A DNA stretch of 64,000 nucleotides, taken from positions 3,534,001 through 3,598,000 of the forward strand of contig NC_135780.1 of the NCBI RefSeq assembly GCF_028453695.1. The letters are read 5' to 3'. Below the pieces are notes generated by a model. The model did no database searches, was not told the origin of the DNA, and was given only the letters and a program-made list of their open reading frames with translations. The number at the start of each line of letters is the position of its first letter. Positions within the stretch are counted from its first letter, which is position 1. Both the position numbers and the translations under genes were made by a program. This document shows positions 1 through 12,797 of the stretch, piece by piece. This stretch comes from Augochlora pura. Taxonomy: Eukaryota > Arthropoda > Insecta > Hymenoptera > Halictidae.

Positions 1-600
1 ATTTTGTTTATTTTATTCGTCGCGTATCTAATGTTTAAAAAATTGTGTAGTAATAACTGGATAAGGATTGCAAAGGCTAGCGATCGGTATAGTGCCTAGT
101 TTATTGAACTTACCTTTGTTATTATTATTTATTTTCATCTAATATTGTAAATTTTAATATATACTTGTTCCAAGGTATATGTAAAGTTCAATATATATAT
201 TCTAACAAAAGTACAATTGTGGGTATTCCGTTAAGAAGCATCAATTTGGGTATCTTCGCTTTATCTGCTTGATATTTCGCTGTTTAAACTATTGCATAGT
301 TTATAGTGAAATTTCAATGGTTATCTCGTTGACGACGACTTGTACATTTTTTCAACGTTTCCAGAATTTTCAATTGTATTTTTATTATGCAATATGGATG
401 AGCGGATGATATAATTCTAAAGTCTATCTTTAATATAGATTTATATTATCTCTGATATAGATTATATTATGCCTAATATAGATTATATTATGTTTTATAT
501 AGATTTTATTATCTCTAATATAGATTTCTAAAATTAAAATTATATTAATTATAATAAATAATAAATTATTTCTAATATATTTCGTGTCTTTTGAATCAAT
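1..600. other. AT-rich intergenic sequence
   Basis: No gene seen. 410-530 holds a weak TCTAATATAGATTATATTA repeat of about 19-25 bp. Confidence 0.8.
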
Positions 601-848
601 TTAACCCTTTGCACTCGAAGCCCTTTTAACTGTAATTCTAAAACAACTCTTCTGACATATAGCATTTCAATTTTATATGAAAAAATATATTTTATGCATA
701 TAAAATTGAATCTAGTAACTCGTGCAACAGCAGTTATACTTTTCAGAATTTTTTAAACCCAACTTTTTCTAATATAAAAATTATTTTGAAATGTACTGTA
801 ACAATTTCAGTGGTGCTTCAGAGTGACCACTTGAATGCAAAGGGTTAA
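601..848 (+). mobile_element. T1 MITE, full-length copy (piggyBac-type, TTAA flanks)
   Basis: A 248-bp unit flanked by TTAA on both sides with terminal inverted repeats CCCTTTGCACTCGAA / TTGAATGCAAAGGG. The interior is AT-rich without coding capacity and recurs at eleven other loci in this window. TTAA target duplications with CC..GG ends are the signature of the piggyBac superfamily; I infer a non-autonomous element moved by a transposase encoded elsewhere. Confidence 0.85.
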
Positions 849-1482
849 AACAATTTACATTCTTCCAATCAAATTATAATCATAGTTAGAACTAGATGAA
901 TTTTATTAAACGAACGTACAAGAACCGAACAGGTTAATAAATAATAATCACCGAAAAAAAAAACACGAGAAACAAGAAAATTCCGCCAAGAAGAAACGAA
1001 GAACGGATCCGGCCTAAACAATTTATACCGGGCGTCGTTTTCTTTCGCTGGCTGTCCCCCATTTGTCCGGCCGTAAGCGACACGTGCAATAAATTCGCTC
1101 GATAATAACCATTAATAAATATCATTGCATCTGCGAGAGGTAACGTTTCCTGCTGCGGCAGGCGACGCGGCCCGAGTCCTTTACAGTTACTCGGCGCAGT
1201 TCGTTGCATCGTAACGGAACAGTTGGCGTTCCGGAAACGGTGCGATGGATCCGGATCCGATCGCCGTGATCGCCACAATTCCACGGACGCCCTGCGACGT
1301 CGTTGTCCGCGGCGTCGTCAACGGGAAGACACGAAACTCCGTTCGGCTTCCGTTGACACCGCGCAGCGCGCTGCGAGCGCACCTGTCTCCGCGAAATCGC
1401 TCCGCTGTCGGCTCAGAAATCGGCTACGCAAAACTCGATCGTTTTCTTACCTGGCCAATCAGAGGTAACCATCGATGCATGA
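849..1482. other. Intergenic; CpG-rich island at about 1000-1470
   Basis: Overlapping short frames on both strands across the island are typical of GC-rich noncoding sequence; none resembles a known protein. Confidence 0.75.
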
Positions 1483-1733
1483 TTAACCCCTTGCACTATC
1501 GCTCCTTTCATACTGTGACGATCAGCACTTATTTATACTTAATAATTTTCCTAATAAAATCGGACAATACCTTTTTCCTATATTGTCTTTATTTACCTTC
1601 GTTTCTATACTTCGATAACAGAGGAATTTATTTTTGCTTTAACGTAGGAGAAATGAATAATAATTATATTTAGTAGGGCTTGCATAAAATCTTCACCACG
1701 AGTCTGACTCGTTATTATAGTGCAAGGGGTTAA
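1483..1733 (+). mobile_element. T2 MITE, full-length copy
   Basis: A 251-bp unit flanked by TTAA with inverted ends CCCCTTGCACTAT. The right end continues into an ACGAGTC-type sequence that matches the left end of the copy at 10068. The interior differs from T1, although the ends are similar, so T1 and T2 may be served by the same transposase. The frame of 142 residues that overlaps it is chance. Confidence 0.8.
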
Positions 1734-3479
1734 CGTGATCTTCCAACGAGCATAATTGTCTCGTGGCTTTTTACCTGAACGCTCTTTGTTTTCTGAACAG
1801 ATATTTGGAATCTGTTTGTATAAGAATCTGTTTAATTTCTGGTTTAAAACTTATTAATTTATTTATTGTTCCAAAATTGGAATTTTTTTGGAATATTCTT
1901 GTATGATTCAACGTATGATCGAAACGATAATGTTAATAAATTGTATTTTTATGTCGATGTCAGTGACAAATAGAGAAAAATTGAAAAATCGTTTTTAAAT
2001 CAGAATATTGTGTGCCATTTTTGGGTACTTCTTTTCTGGACAAATTTATTATACAATTAATAGAGTAACATTGGTAAGTCTAATTTTAATATCGAGAGTC
2101 TTCAAACGCATCTATGAAATTAATGAGAGTCATAAATCATCTTTTCTTAAATTCAGATTTAGTAGAAACCATTTTTAAAAGGGTTCCGATAAAATACCTC
2201 AACAGGTGACTTCTTTATACAAACATTTCACTTCGATACACGACAAAAACCTGATCACAAATTCTCACTGTTCCACGTGATAAAACGTTCCTCAAAACAC
2301 TTTTCATCGAAAGCAGTAGTCGAACCCGTTCCCCGAAAACTCCAGATAAGATAATCGCCAAATATCGAAACACCTGGACGCGAACGGACACGGTTTCTTT
2401 CGGAAACAAAGCAGCGGTGCGCGGACGATCAAAGATCGTTATTAGAGGATCGCGAAGACGGAATATTTAGTTTAAATAATTTTGATTGAACTATTTCTAG
2501 GTTTATTTGATTCTAAATTGAAAATTTTATTTAAATTTGATTTTTAATTGAATTTTATGATGAAAATTTTGTTATTGAAGTTAAATTGTTCAGAAGTTGG
2601 GGGCAATTACAATTTAATTTTGACGGATGATTTCATTAAAATTTAGTCTATCGAGTAGCCGCTGGTAGAACCGTTCCGGATGATTTTCCGTTTTACGCCG
2701 GTGGACCGGCCGGGCTAACAGTACAGCGATTTTTCCGCGGTCATAATGGAACGGGTCGACGAAAAAGGAGAAATCACGGGGGTTTCTTTTCTTTCGACGG
2801 GGCCGCGCAGGTATATCGCGTTTCTGCCGCTCGAAACCGCGCGCGCGCAGAACCTATCGGTCGAATAATTTCTGCGGGTCATCAGCATATTCATGAGGGC
2901 GCAATCGCGTGTAAACGTTTCCCACGTAAATCTCATTTCTTAATTGGCTCGCACCCGCGTGTTCAGTTCCCACTGCACGCGCGGACGCGCGCAGGCTTAT
3001 CTGCTCGCGCGGCGGTTAGGCGGAAAAGAAACGGCCAACCGGTAGAGCCATTACTTCGAGCCGACCGGCCGGCAACCCTAGCCTACCTAAACGCTCATAA
3101 ACCTGATCAATGGACCAGCGATTCCTGATATACTGTTAAATACTGCCGATTATAAACGAGCAGAAGCTCGTAACGGTGGATACGCTGCACGACATTCTGC
3201 TCTCGTGACAACAACCCGTTGGAATGCGTCGCGGTATTCGCGGCAACTGTTCTCTGAACACCGATCTTGACCGCCTGATCTTCTTAGGCGACGTTCCAGA
3301 CAGTTTTATACGTATGAAAGCATAGGACACGCGATTATTTGGCAGGAATTGTAATATTTGTTTCGGTGCAATGTGGCGCTCGTGCTTGTGGAGTCAGTTT
3401 AGTCATTTGCTGCGTTTTGTTTATTGCGAATGTTGTTTAGAAATATTTGGGATACTCTTTGGTATTAGTATTGTCGTTA
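1734..3479. other. Intergenic; CpG-rich island at about 2660-3110
   Basis: AT-rich to 2640, then GC-rich with TFIID-free sequence and small frames only. Nothing recognised. Confidence 0.75.
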
Positions 3480-3740
3480 TATTATATTATGTTGCATTGA
3501 ACTGCATTACATTGCATTACATTGCATTACATTAAATGACATTACATTATATATTATAAATATATATTCCAAAATATATATTCACGTATATATTTTTTTA
3601 TTATTATACCTATATATTTTTTTATTATTATAGGTATATATTTTTTTATTATTACACAAATATATTTTTTTATTATTACACATATATGCTTTTATTACAC
3701 CGCATATATTCTTTTACATATCCGTCCACACAATATACAC
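3480..3740. repeat. Simple AT-rich repeats
   Basis: 3490-3545 is GCATTACATT decamers; 3575-3700 is TATATATTTTTTTATTATTA of about 24 bp, four units. Confidence 0.85.
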
Positions 3741-4762
3741 TACAAAAAATAGAATTGTTCACATTTTCTCATTTTCCACGACCGGCCTAATTGTAACCAT
3801 AAACGCAACGCGTCGGCAACGCGTGTGCAGCACAGTCGTGTGCGTTCGTTTAATCGAGCGGCTCGTTAACGGCGGATGATTAAACGCTGGAATATTCCCA
3901 GATGCCCGTGAGCTGTCAAAAATGTCGCCGATCGTCATCGGTGGCACAAACACAAGCCGAAAACGTACGTTGCCCGGTTTACAGTCCTTCGCAGAAGATT
4001 ACATTATCAGCCTCCGCTTTCTTTATCTAAAGAAGTCAAGATGAAAACAAGCCCGGCGATTACCAAGGAGGGCGCAACGTCTCCGAACCCGGTCGTGATT
4101 CCTCCCAATGTTGATCCCCATGGGTTTGTTGACCTTCGAACTCGTCGTGCATTCAATGCACTTAGTAGCATGCATCTGTGTAAAAGATTTCACTTTTGTC
4201 GGGACGTGTACGGACATTGACCGCAATTTTGATCATTCTGGTATTGAAAAGGAGATTGGAAGAATGAGGGTGTACACCCCTTCTAAAAGTATTAGGGTAC
4301 TTATTAAATGTTAGTTAAATATGAAAATCCGATAGGTGATCTTTATGGGAATTTGAAGATTTATTTGAAATGTTATTTGAAATGTTATTATAATTATTTG
4401 ATTATGTTAAATTTTGAAAAGTATGTATGTTTATAAATGTATAAAATATATAAAGTTCGCAGTGTGATTAGAAGAAAAAGAAATGGTTAAAAGTGTCGAT
4501 AAATATATATTTATTGAGCATTAAATAAATATGAGAATCCGATAGGTGATTTCTATGATGCTTTTCTTTGTATTTATTTGAAAGTCGATTAAGTTAATGT
4601 GTGCCCGAAAAAAGCCATATATTAATGCTATTGATCGAAAGAAGCGCTTTTCGCTAAAGAATATACTTCCAAAGAAGAAACATGGTGGAACGATGTAATT
4701 TTCGCAGACGAAAGCAAATATAATATTTTCCTTCGTCTCTGTTTGTCTTATATATTTTCGCA
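3741..4762. other. Intergenic sequence
   Basis: Mixed composition to 4280, AT-rich after. AATCCGATAGGTGAT occurs twice (about 4325 and 4536), hinting at an old ~210-bp duplication. No gene seen. Confidence 0.7.
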
Positions 4763-4841
4763 TTACACCACTGTAGTGTCGCCGGCTGTCAAGCGACGCT
4801 TTGCGCGTTAAACCACTGTGGCGACGCCGGACAGCATAGCG
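4763..4841. repeat. Pair of related GC-rich repeats abutting a T1 element
   Basis: Two similar segments of about 35-45 bp follow one another: ACCACTGTAGTGTCGCCGGC and ACCACTGTGGCGACGCCGGA. The second ends in GCG at the TTAA of the T1 copy. They look like the end of another short transposon family, but no matching partner end was found. Confidence 0.45.
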
Positions 4842-5088
4842 TTAACCCTTTGCACTCGAATGGTGACCGTGAGGCACCACAAAATTGTTCTAACACGTTG
4901 AAAAACAATCCCTATACTAACAAAGTTTGCGTTCTAAAAATTGTTAAGGTTATGTTACATTAAAACGAATGACAAGAATCAATTACACATGCACTAAAAT
5001 GCACTGTGTTATATAAAATGGAAGTACTGTAAGCCCGAGCAATTACTTCAGATATCCAGTTGAAATGGCCTCGAGTGAAAAGGGTTAA
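4842..5088 (-). mobile_element. T1 MITE, reverse orientation
   Basis: A 247-bp copy with perfect TTAA at both sides. The left end carries the GGTGAC..GAGGCACC segment that lies at the right end of forward copies. Confidence 0.85.
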
Positions 5089-6529
5089 AGGTATCCCCGA
5101 GATCGACGCGAACAATTGAAAGACGATCGACGATCGGCGACCGGCCGGCCCCGGTTCAAGGTGCAGCCGTCCGGTCACGGCTTCCATGTGTAAACTCCGC
5201 GTCATACGTGAGTCGATTAATTATTTTCACATTCGTCTGGCACGGCTCTCGCCGGCTCCCCGGGCTGCACCACGTAATCGTCTTACACCGGCCTGAAACG
5301 GAAAGCGGCAAAAATAACGCAATTTATATGCCGAGCGGATAAGACCGGCTTCGCGGCGGTGCCCGAGCCGGCCCCCGGCTGACCGGGTCACCTACACGAA
5401 GTTCAAGGTCGCGCGACGCGGACCCCGAATGAGACGCATTTTCACCCGGGGACAGTCCACGGTGACTCACGGATTTCTTCGGCCGGCGACGACGCCGCAT
5501 TGTTACATCCATCGTGACCGTGTCCAGGTGCGCAGTCTGCGCCCCGCACGTGCCGTTCGTAGCCTTTGCGTTAGGTCTAGTGGAAAATTAATAAATTATC
5601 GCGTGTCTTAAAAATGATATTCAAAAATCGTCATCACGCTGGTAGCAGAGCATAAGTTACGATTATATTAAATTATTATAATTATACTATAAACATTAGA
5701 TTTAAAAACAGATAGAGTTTTACTAATATTTACTGATTATATACTATGATATTTACTAATATTTACTAATATTTATGATATTTACTGATATTTACTAATA
5801 TTTAATATGTTTTAATAATATTTACTAATATTTGTTATATCGTGAAAAATTGATAACAATTTTACAAAGTCCTTTCTGTTAAATTATTTTCGATATATCA
5901 GAGCTCCGTATTTAAAGAATACTCGCTCCAAAGCAGCAAGGCCGCATCGAAAGTAAAATAGAAAAATACTATCTTAAACTAGAGATTTTGAGGTTTATTT
6001 CAAAAAAAAGATTCGCCATCCTGCGATGATTCTCCGCGGAGTAATCGTCAGCGAAAGTCGGCCGATCCTTATCGGGATCATTTATCGCGAAACGTTCGTC
6101 GCGAATCGGCCCGTCGCCGTAATCCAACGGGTTACCGCGTATCGATGCACTTTCCAAGCAAGCCCCGTCGATCTAATCAGAACAAATCCGAGATTACCGG
6201 CGACAATAAAGACCACGCGGAATACTTTTCCGATCCGTCGGCGAGCTGCCGTGAGTCGGCGCGACGATAACCGGGGGAAGCGGATCGGTTTGTTTTCGCG
6301 GCCCGTCGAACGATCGAGAACGCCGCGCCGTGGATCGGTGACGCGTCCGATCGATGCCTCATCCTCGCGGCGAGCCGTTATTGAAAACCGACCGGCGAGC
6401 CGTTAACAAGCGTCGAATCGATGCCGGCCGATCGATAAAATGCTAAAAATATCGGGCGAGGATCGCGCGTCGCGTTTACGCGAGTCGGATATCATCCGGG
6501 GTGACCGATGCGACGCGGTGCCCGGTGGA

Positions 6530-6560
<31 letters not shown>

Positions 6561-7298
6561 ACGTCCGGCACGGAATAACAGGAAATCGGACACTGGCGAG
6601 CAGGCATCGGCGTCACCGAGACTTTCGGTTTGGTAATTGCGACACCGTGCAGACCGATAAGGCGGACGACAGGTGATTACGAATATCGGGTGTCTTTACA
6701 CATCCGTTGTTTGCGGTACAACATCCTCCGGGCCTCGCCGTCGCCGTCGCCGTCGCCTTGGGCCCCGGGAAGGGCCCCGCGGCAAAACCGGCGGACGATC
6801 CCAGACCGATCCAATGGCGGATACCGCGGAAGAAAGAAAGTATTCGCGAGCGCGCGGGTTCATTGTCTTCCTCTTGCTGCCAACCGACGATGCCGCGAGA
6901 GCGAACGACCTTTTATCTGCTGATACAATTTATTGGGAGTTCACTCCTTCTCGCCGGAGAACAACTGTTTTAGTGGTCGCGTTTGTTATATCACGGTATT
7001 TGGTATTCTTGTGAAGTGACCGGGGAGAAACTGAAATTGCAGATTTTAGATTCTTTTTATAGGTGCTGTCGTTTATTAATAATAAATATTACTTTTTGGA
7101 AAGTAAGAGTTTTTTTTTTAATATAGATGTTGGAGGAACTGGTTTACTGTGCAAGAATTTAAGTAATTCTTTTGGATTTTGCTGACGTCTGAAATGATAA
7201 GTAAATTAGAATATAATGCTTTTTTAATCTTTTTTGTCTATGAGAAAAATTTAATAAATACGTCTTGTTCTTCTTGGTAATAATATAGTAAACTCCAG
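5089..7298. other. Intergenic; GC-rich islands at 5090-5560 and 6020-7000
   Basis: The first island is followed by a TTTACTAATATTTAC repeat (5720-5835). The second holds the G28 tract and a CGTCGC run at 6740. Frames of 78-126 residues are Arg/Pro-rich and mutually overlapping, so I do not call them. Confidence 0.75.
6533..6560 (+). repeat. G homopolymer, 28 bases
   Basis: An uninterrupted run of 28 G in a GC-rich island, unusually long; the true length is uncertain because homopolymers are error-prone. Confidence 0.85.
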
Positions 7299-7660
7299 TT
7301 AGAAATATGTGAATACTGTGTGTAAACTGTGTGAATATATAAGAATATGTAGACTACATAAATATATAAAAATCTGTAGACTGTATAAATGTATAAAAAT
7401 ATGTAGACTGCATAAATATATAAAAGTATGTAGACTACATAAATATATAAAAGTATGTAGACTACATAAAAATATATAGGCTACATAAGTATACAAAAAT
7501 GTGTAGACTAAATAAATATATAAAAATATATATACTACACGAATATACAAAACTATATAGACTACATAAATATACAAAAATGTATAGACTAAATAAATAT
7601 ATAAAAATGTGTAGACTACATAAATATATAAGAATATATAAACTATATAAATACAGGAAA
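7299..7660. repeat. 27-bp minisatellite
   Basis: Units like GTAGACTACATAAATATA recur at 27-bp spacing (7403, 7430, 7457). As 27 is a multiple of three, a minus-strand frame stays open as a nine-residue repeat; I regard that as a by-product. Confidence 0.85.
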
Positions 7661-10067
7661 TTAGCTAAACTTTAAATAAAACTAAAATTTAATTAAAAAT
7701 GGCAACTAAATCATTTCAGAGAAACAGTTTCCCTACCATTATACAAATGGCGGAGCAGTTAACGTTTTAAACAAATTAATCCAATCCGTCCTGTCCCCGA
7801 CGAGCGCTAAAATGATAAATTCCGGATGATTGACTAAAAATCGAGGTTCCCGATAAAGTCGACGGAAAGCGGAACGCGACGCGGGGGTTAACCACCCCTA
7901 TCCAGGTTACCGCATAGCCGGAATCGGTTCATTATTCTCGCGCGAGCGAGAGAGCGTTTCACGCGGGGCGGCGACGGGGAGGGGCGGGGTGCGGGGTGAG
8001 GTCAGAAAATGGGCCAACGTATTTTCCGCGATTCAGCTAGATAGGGTGATCCGAGCCGTGACTATCGGACACGTGTCCACGAATCACGAGCCCCGGTTGC
8101 GCGAGGGCCTGGCACGCCGGTCCAGAAGTTTCTCGACGGCCGCGAAACTGCAACCGCGACTGCAACTCCGATCGGAACTACAAGTGCAATTGGAACTAAA
8201 TGTGCGACTGCGAGTGGAACTGCAACCGCTGATGCATCGGCTACTGGAACGAAGACGGCGGCGCCACTGTGGGGGCATTTACCCCGCAAGAGAGACTGTA
8301 AAGAACGCTGTCCGACTGATATCATATATTTATCTATAACTTTTTCATATTCTGGAATATTTTTTGGCATTATTTATGCGCGCTTATGAATATTGGTTAT
8401 GGAATTTTATCTTTTAACAGTGTTTATAAAATAAAGATATAAGTATGAGACACATATATCGAGGGTTCAAGTGTTAAATTAGAAATGAGTGGTTAGCAAT
8501 TAATTTATCGGAGATTGTTAAAAAATTATTGAAAGTTTTTATCACTGCTTGAGAATTTTGAGTGGAGCTTCTGCTTTGTCAATAATTTGTGGCAAACGTG
8601 AATTCCGTTTTTGTTGCAACAAATTCGGTATCGACGAGCTATCGAAGTATTGTTTATTTCAATCGTTTACGATATTGTCCAATATCGCAGGCAACGTTGA
8701 CTTTTGTAATTAGGGGAGTTTTTACCATAATGATGTAAGATAAGTCACATCTTCCAAAATTTCCACTTGCTGAAAGCATAATTTATACATGAACTATAAT
8801 CGTGACTATAAATCATCTAAACACTAAACTGTCAATAAATTTAATCAGTAAACAATACTGATATTAGTGAACAATAACACCCCTTCTCACCGTCTTGCAC
8901 CTCTATGATTTCAACCCCGTCAAAGCCTTCGTCCCTCGCCTAAATCACACCCTCTGCATTTCTTAACAAACATAAACATTCCATCGTACAACAAATCAGT
9001 CTTATCCCTACTATATTCAACACACCTCAGAAGCATCTGCAAAAAAATACAGAACACCCTCTACCAAACTGTACATCTTTCCCTAGCCGATATTTCGATC
9101 ACATTTCATAAAACAATAAAACGCGCATTACACGCCAAATAAAATCAAATGTAATCTAGCAGTAGACGCGTTAACGAATTCGACGATAAATCTTTCATCG
9201 GGCGTGTATTTTTATAAAATGATTTCTCCCCGCGTTTCTTTTTTCGGGGTAAACGGCCCACCGCGCGCCGGCTAAGAAAGGATTGACCTCGATGCCGGCC
9301 CCCGAGTAATCAGCGTCGCCGTCTCCTTTGGATCCGAGAACGAACTTTTTCACTGGCGGCGCAGAGAGTTCGGGGGCAGAGAGTACGAGAGGAGATGGGC
9401 TGTGTCAACGGCCTGGCCACTATTCAGCGCAAGTGCGCTGAGCCGTGCCGCGCTGCGCGCCGCGGTGGCTCGATGGTCAGCCGCTGGCGCAGGCGTCGCG
9501 TCGCGTCGCGTCGCGACTCGCGGCGAGAGAGTGCCAGAGGTCGTTGCCTCTCGTCGTCGAGCCTCTTCTTCGTGTCCCCTTCGCGCTCCTTCCTCCACCG
9601 TCGCCGCCGCCGCCGCCACCACCTCCTCTTCCTCCTCTTCCTCATCCCCGGCTGCCACCCCTCGCTCCACTGGATAACGTATTGTTTCGCGTTCTTTCTT
9701 ACGGAGTGGCGTGTTTTAACCCCTGCCACGTCCGCCTGAACTTCGCGACGCCTCGCCGTGGACTCGCGTGTCCTTGGGCCGTGGATGACATTGTCTCCCT
9801 GCTGGACGATCGAGATCTCGACGAATTTCGGCTCTGCTCCATCGCGAAATTTTTGCTCCTTCGATCGGGGCTCTCGCTTCTGGCGGAAATCGATTTTTAC
9901 GCCGACGGGGGTTGCTTCAAGTTTAATCGATTTCAGTGCCGGCTTTGGCTAGAACAATGATAAGTTTTGGGAAGTGTGATTATTATTAATTTCTGTAAGG
10001 GAGGATACTATTAGGTGTAAGGGATGGTTCTATCGTTTGTTTTAGAATTTGGATACGAAACAGACTT
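7661..10067. other. Intergenic; GC-rich islands at 7770-8300 and 9190-9950
   Basis: 8130-8240 repeats CTGCAACYGCGACTG-like units of about 12-18 bp. 9600-9650 is a CCGCCGCCGC/CCTCCTCTTC triplet run. The plus frame 9445-9960 (171 residues) crosses it and shows no recognisable domain. A promoter or noncoding transcript cannot be excluded. Confidence 0.7.
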
Positions 10068-10326
10068 CTAACCCCTTGCACTGTAATAACGAGTCAAACT
10101 CGTGATACTAAATATTATTATACTAAATATTATAATATTATTAAATATTATTAATTTTTTCTACATCGAAATAAAATTAAATTCTTCTGTTACCAAAGTA
10201 TAGGAACAACGGTAAATAATGATAATACAGGAAACAAAAATTGTCTGGTCCTGTTAGGAAAATTATTAAGAACGAATTAGTGCTAATCGATGAAACGCGA
10301 ATGGTGTCGTAGGTGAAAGGGGTCAA
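10068..10326 (-). mobile_element. T2 MITE, reverse orientation, degenerate ends
   Basis: A 259-bp unit with CCCCTTGCACT at the left and AGGTGAAAGGGG at the right. The flanks CTAA and TCAA are mutated forms of TTAA. Its reverse complement aligns through the interior (TTAATAATTTTCCTAA, TATTTACC) with the copy at 1483. It ends 64 bp before the assembly gap. Confidence 0.75.
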
Positions 10327-10390
10327 CGCGATCCAAAGCAGTAGTAGAAAACTGCTCATCTTTTACTGATGGCCTCTATTTTGGCTAACA

Positions 10391-10490
10391 NNNNNNNNNN
10401 NNNNNNNNNNNNNNNNNNNNNNNNNNNNNNNNNNNNNNNNNNNNNNNNNNNNNNNNNNNNNNNNNNNNNNNNNNNNNNNNNNNNNNNNNN
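10391..10490. other. Assembly gap (100 N)
   Basis: Exactly 100 N, the usual placeholder for a gap of unknown length. Features on either side may not be adjacent in reality. Confidence 0.99.
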
Positions 10491-11269
10491 CGAAACTGAT
10501 TTTTCAAAAATTGCATTCGAGTATTCATGATTCAGCTGTTTTCGTTAGTACACCCGCAGTTTTTGCAACCTATTGCAGCATATTATAAACATCGACTTCC
10601 TGCGCTCGCTGCAGTTCAGAAACACGGTAACACAATTATTTACATCATTTATATAATCGCGAACGTGCGCGGTGAGTGTGCGTTACGATGTTTTCTTTGA
10701 TGACTGCATCAATCTAGCAGCGACGCAGTGAAAAAGAATCATTGCATAACCAGAATGCCGGGACATGTCATCGCTGTTACAGCAGAACACGGTTGGCTAT
10801 GTAGAAGAAGCACAGGTGTAATTATTTTTTAGTATCAGAACAATCGGACGCGGACGATTCTTCTGTAATATTTTTGTTTAACTTTGTAAAGGCTGCGATT
10901 TTATTATAAACTTGTCGGTGCGATAAGAAAATAGAATGGACAAAGGAAACTTCATCAGTGATTTCATAATTTCTTGTTTTGTTATTATAATACAACGGAG
11001 AAAGTGCCCGCAGATTTTTTGTAATATGTGCTATAAATTATGCAGACTGTGTTCATGTATAATATTAATCTTATTGTTACTAGTTTGGATAATTTGATAT
11101 CATGTTCTCGATTAATTTTCATTTGTACTTGCGATATGAAGAACAATTTTATGGCAGTTCTCAATTTTTATAGATGCATAGATTGTAATGTCTCGTGCGA
11201 GATTATTATTGAATTATATACTTTTGTAACAAATTCGGAGATATAAAGGGAAGACGAGATGCGATGTCA
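10491..11269. other. Intergenic sequence right of the assembly gap
   Basis: Moderately AT-rich, non-repetitive, no frame over 70 residues. Nothing recognised. Confidence 0.75.
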
Positions 11270-12060
11270 AGTTGACTAAGTATCAATACTGATAACAAAT
11301 TGATATCAAATCGATGTCAATAATGATGAGTGACTCTGTATCAATGATGAAGACTTGATGTAAAATTGACACCGTAACAATAATTGTGACTTGACACCAA
11401 GATGACTTTGTGTCAATAGTTGTGTCAAGATGATATCGTATCAATGATTGTAACTTGACACCAAGTTTACTGAGTATCAAAAATGGTGACTTGATGTCAT
11501 AACCTATTTCATATCAATAATGGTGACTTGATATCAGATTGACTCCGTATCAACGATGATGACTTAATGACAAAGTGACCTCGTATCAATAAAGATAACG
11601 TAACGTTAAGTTGATTCTGTATTAGTACTGGTCATGTGACGTCACTATTGGTGATATAGTGTCAAGTTGACGTCAAATCAATACTACTATAGCGTTACTG
11701 AGTCAATTTGACATCAGTTGTAACTATTATAATTATCTTGAGTCAATTCGACATTAGTTGTAAGTATTATTATTATCTTGAGTCAATTTGACATCAGTTG
11801 TAACTATAGCAATGATACTGATACTCAATTTAACATAATTCGCAACTATTATAATCATACTGAGTGAATTTAATATCATTCGCAATTACTATAATGACAC
11901 TGAGTCAATTTGACATCAGTTGCAACTATTATAATTCTACCGAGTCATTTTGACTTTGCTACTGTTACAGTAATAACTCAATTTGTCATGTGTCTCAACT
12001 GTTACAATGACACCGAGTCAATTTGCCAAGTCACTGCTATCACAGCGATCCATATTCAAC
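11270..12060. repeat. 40-bp minisatellite that reverses orientation midway
   Basis: From about 11690 to 12060 a unit beginning GAGTCAATTTGACATCAGTT recurs every 40 bp (for example 11701, 11741, 11781 and 11903, 11943). From 11270 to about 11690 related units of 36-40 bp read ACTTGATGTCAAATTGACTC, the reverse complement of the same core. The switch lies near 11690. No coding frame of note is present. Confidence 0.8.
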
Positions 12061-12766
12061 TTTACCTGCATCACTGCCAATATAAACAAAAATTCGATCC
12101 GACGTCCGCCACCACAGAAGAGTTGATAAATAAAAAAGCTCGAGATTTTCACTTTCCCGTTCCGGTTTTCATATATAAATCCAAGAAGCTGGGATTTCTC
12201 GCATGCGCGCCGGCACGTGGCGAGCTACGAAATGCATCACCGTAGCATACCGTAACTGCATACGCGAGACTCACGGAGTTCCTCGCTCGAAATCCGCGGA
12301 CAATCCGCCGGTCGTTGCACCCGTGCAACGCCGTGCACATTCTCGACGGTTCGCCCGCCGCCCGGTCGCTGCTCACTCTCTTTTTCTCTCTCCTCGACCT
12401 CTTCTCTCATCCTCTCTTCTCTCATCCTCTCGTCTCCTCTTTTCTCTCTCTCTCCCTCCCTCTTTCTCCTCCTCTCTCGGCTTCTCTCGGCTTCTCTCCG
12501 CTTCTCCACTACAGGGCGTTATCTCGACCGACCCTCGCCGCTCCGCGGGCGTCGCGCGTCGTCGCCCGTAATTATTTATTCTGTTGCCCATTTTTCTCGA
12601 CTCGTGCGCATTCTTAATCCGTCTAATTGCGCCATCCGCCCTGCCGGCCCGCCCTCCGCGCCGCAGCACGCGCCGACCGTAAATCCAGGACGAGCGTAAA
12701 TTCACGTTTACGCGCTCGTTACCGAGCACTTTTTCACTTTTCCATAGCCACCTCTCTCTCTCTTTC

Positions 12767-12797
<31 letters not shown>

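Noticed and set aside
7299..7577. 92-residue minus-strand nine-residue-repeat protein
   Set aside because: Follows from a 27-bp minisatellite that is a multiple of three; no flanking gene signals.
7299..7660. CRISPR-like array
   Set aside because: Units are contiguous and degenerate, without unique spacers, and the sequence is eukaryotic.
9445..9960. 171-residue plus-strand frame
   Set aside because: Passes through a Pro-rich triplet repeat; two other frames are open at the same place.
12170..12178. TATA-like TATATAAAT before a GC-rich island
   Set aside because: TATA-like strings are common in this AT-rich DNA, and no coding exon or initiator could be tied to it.
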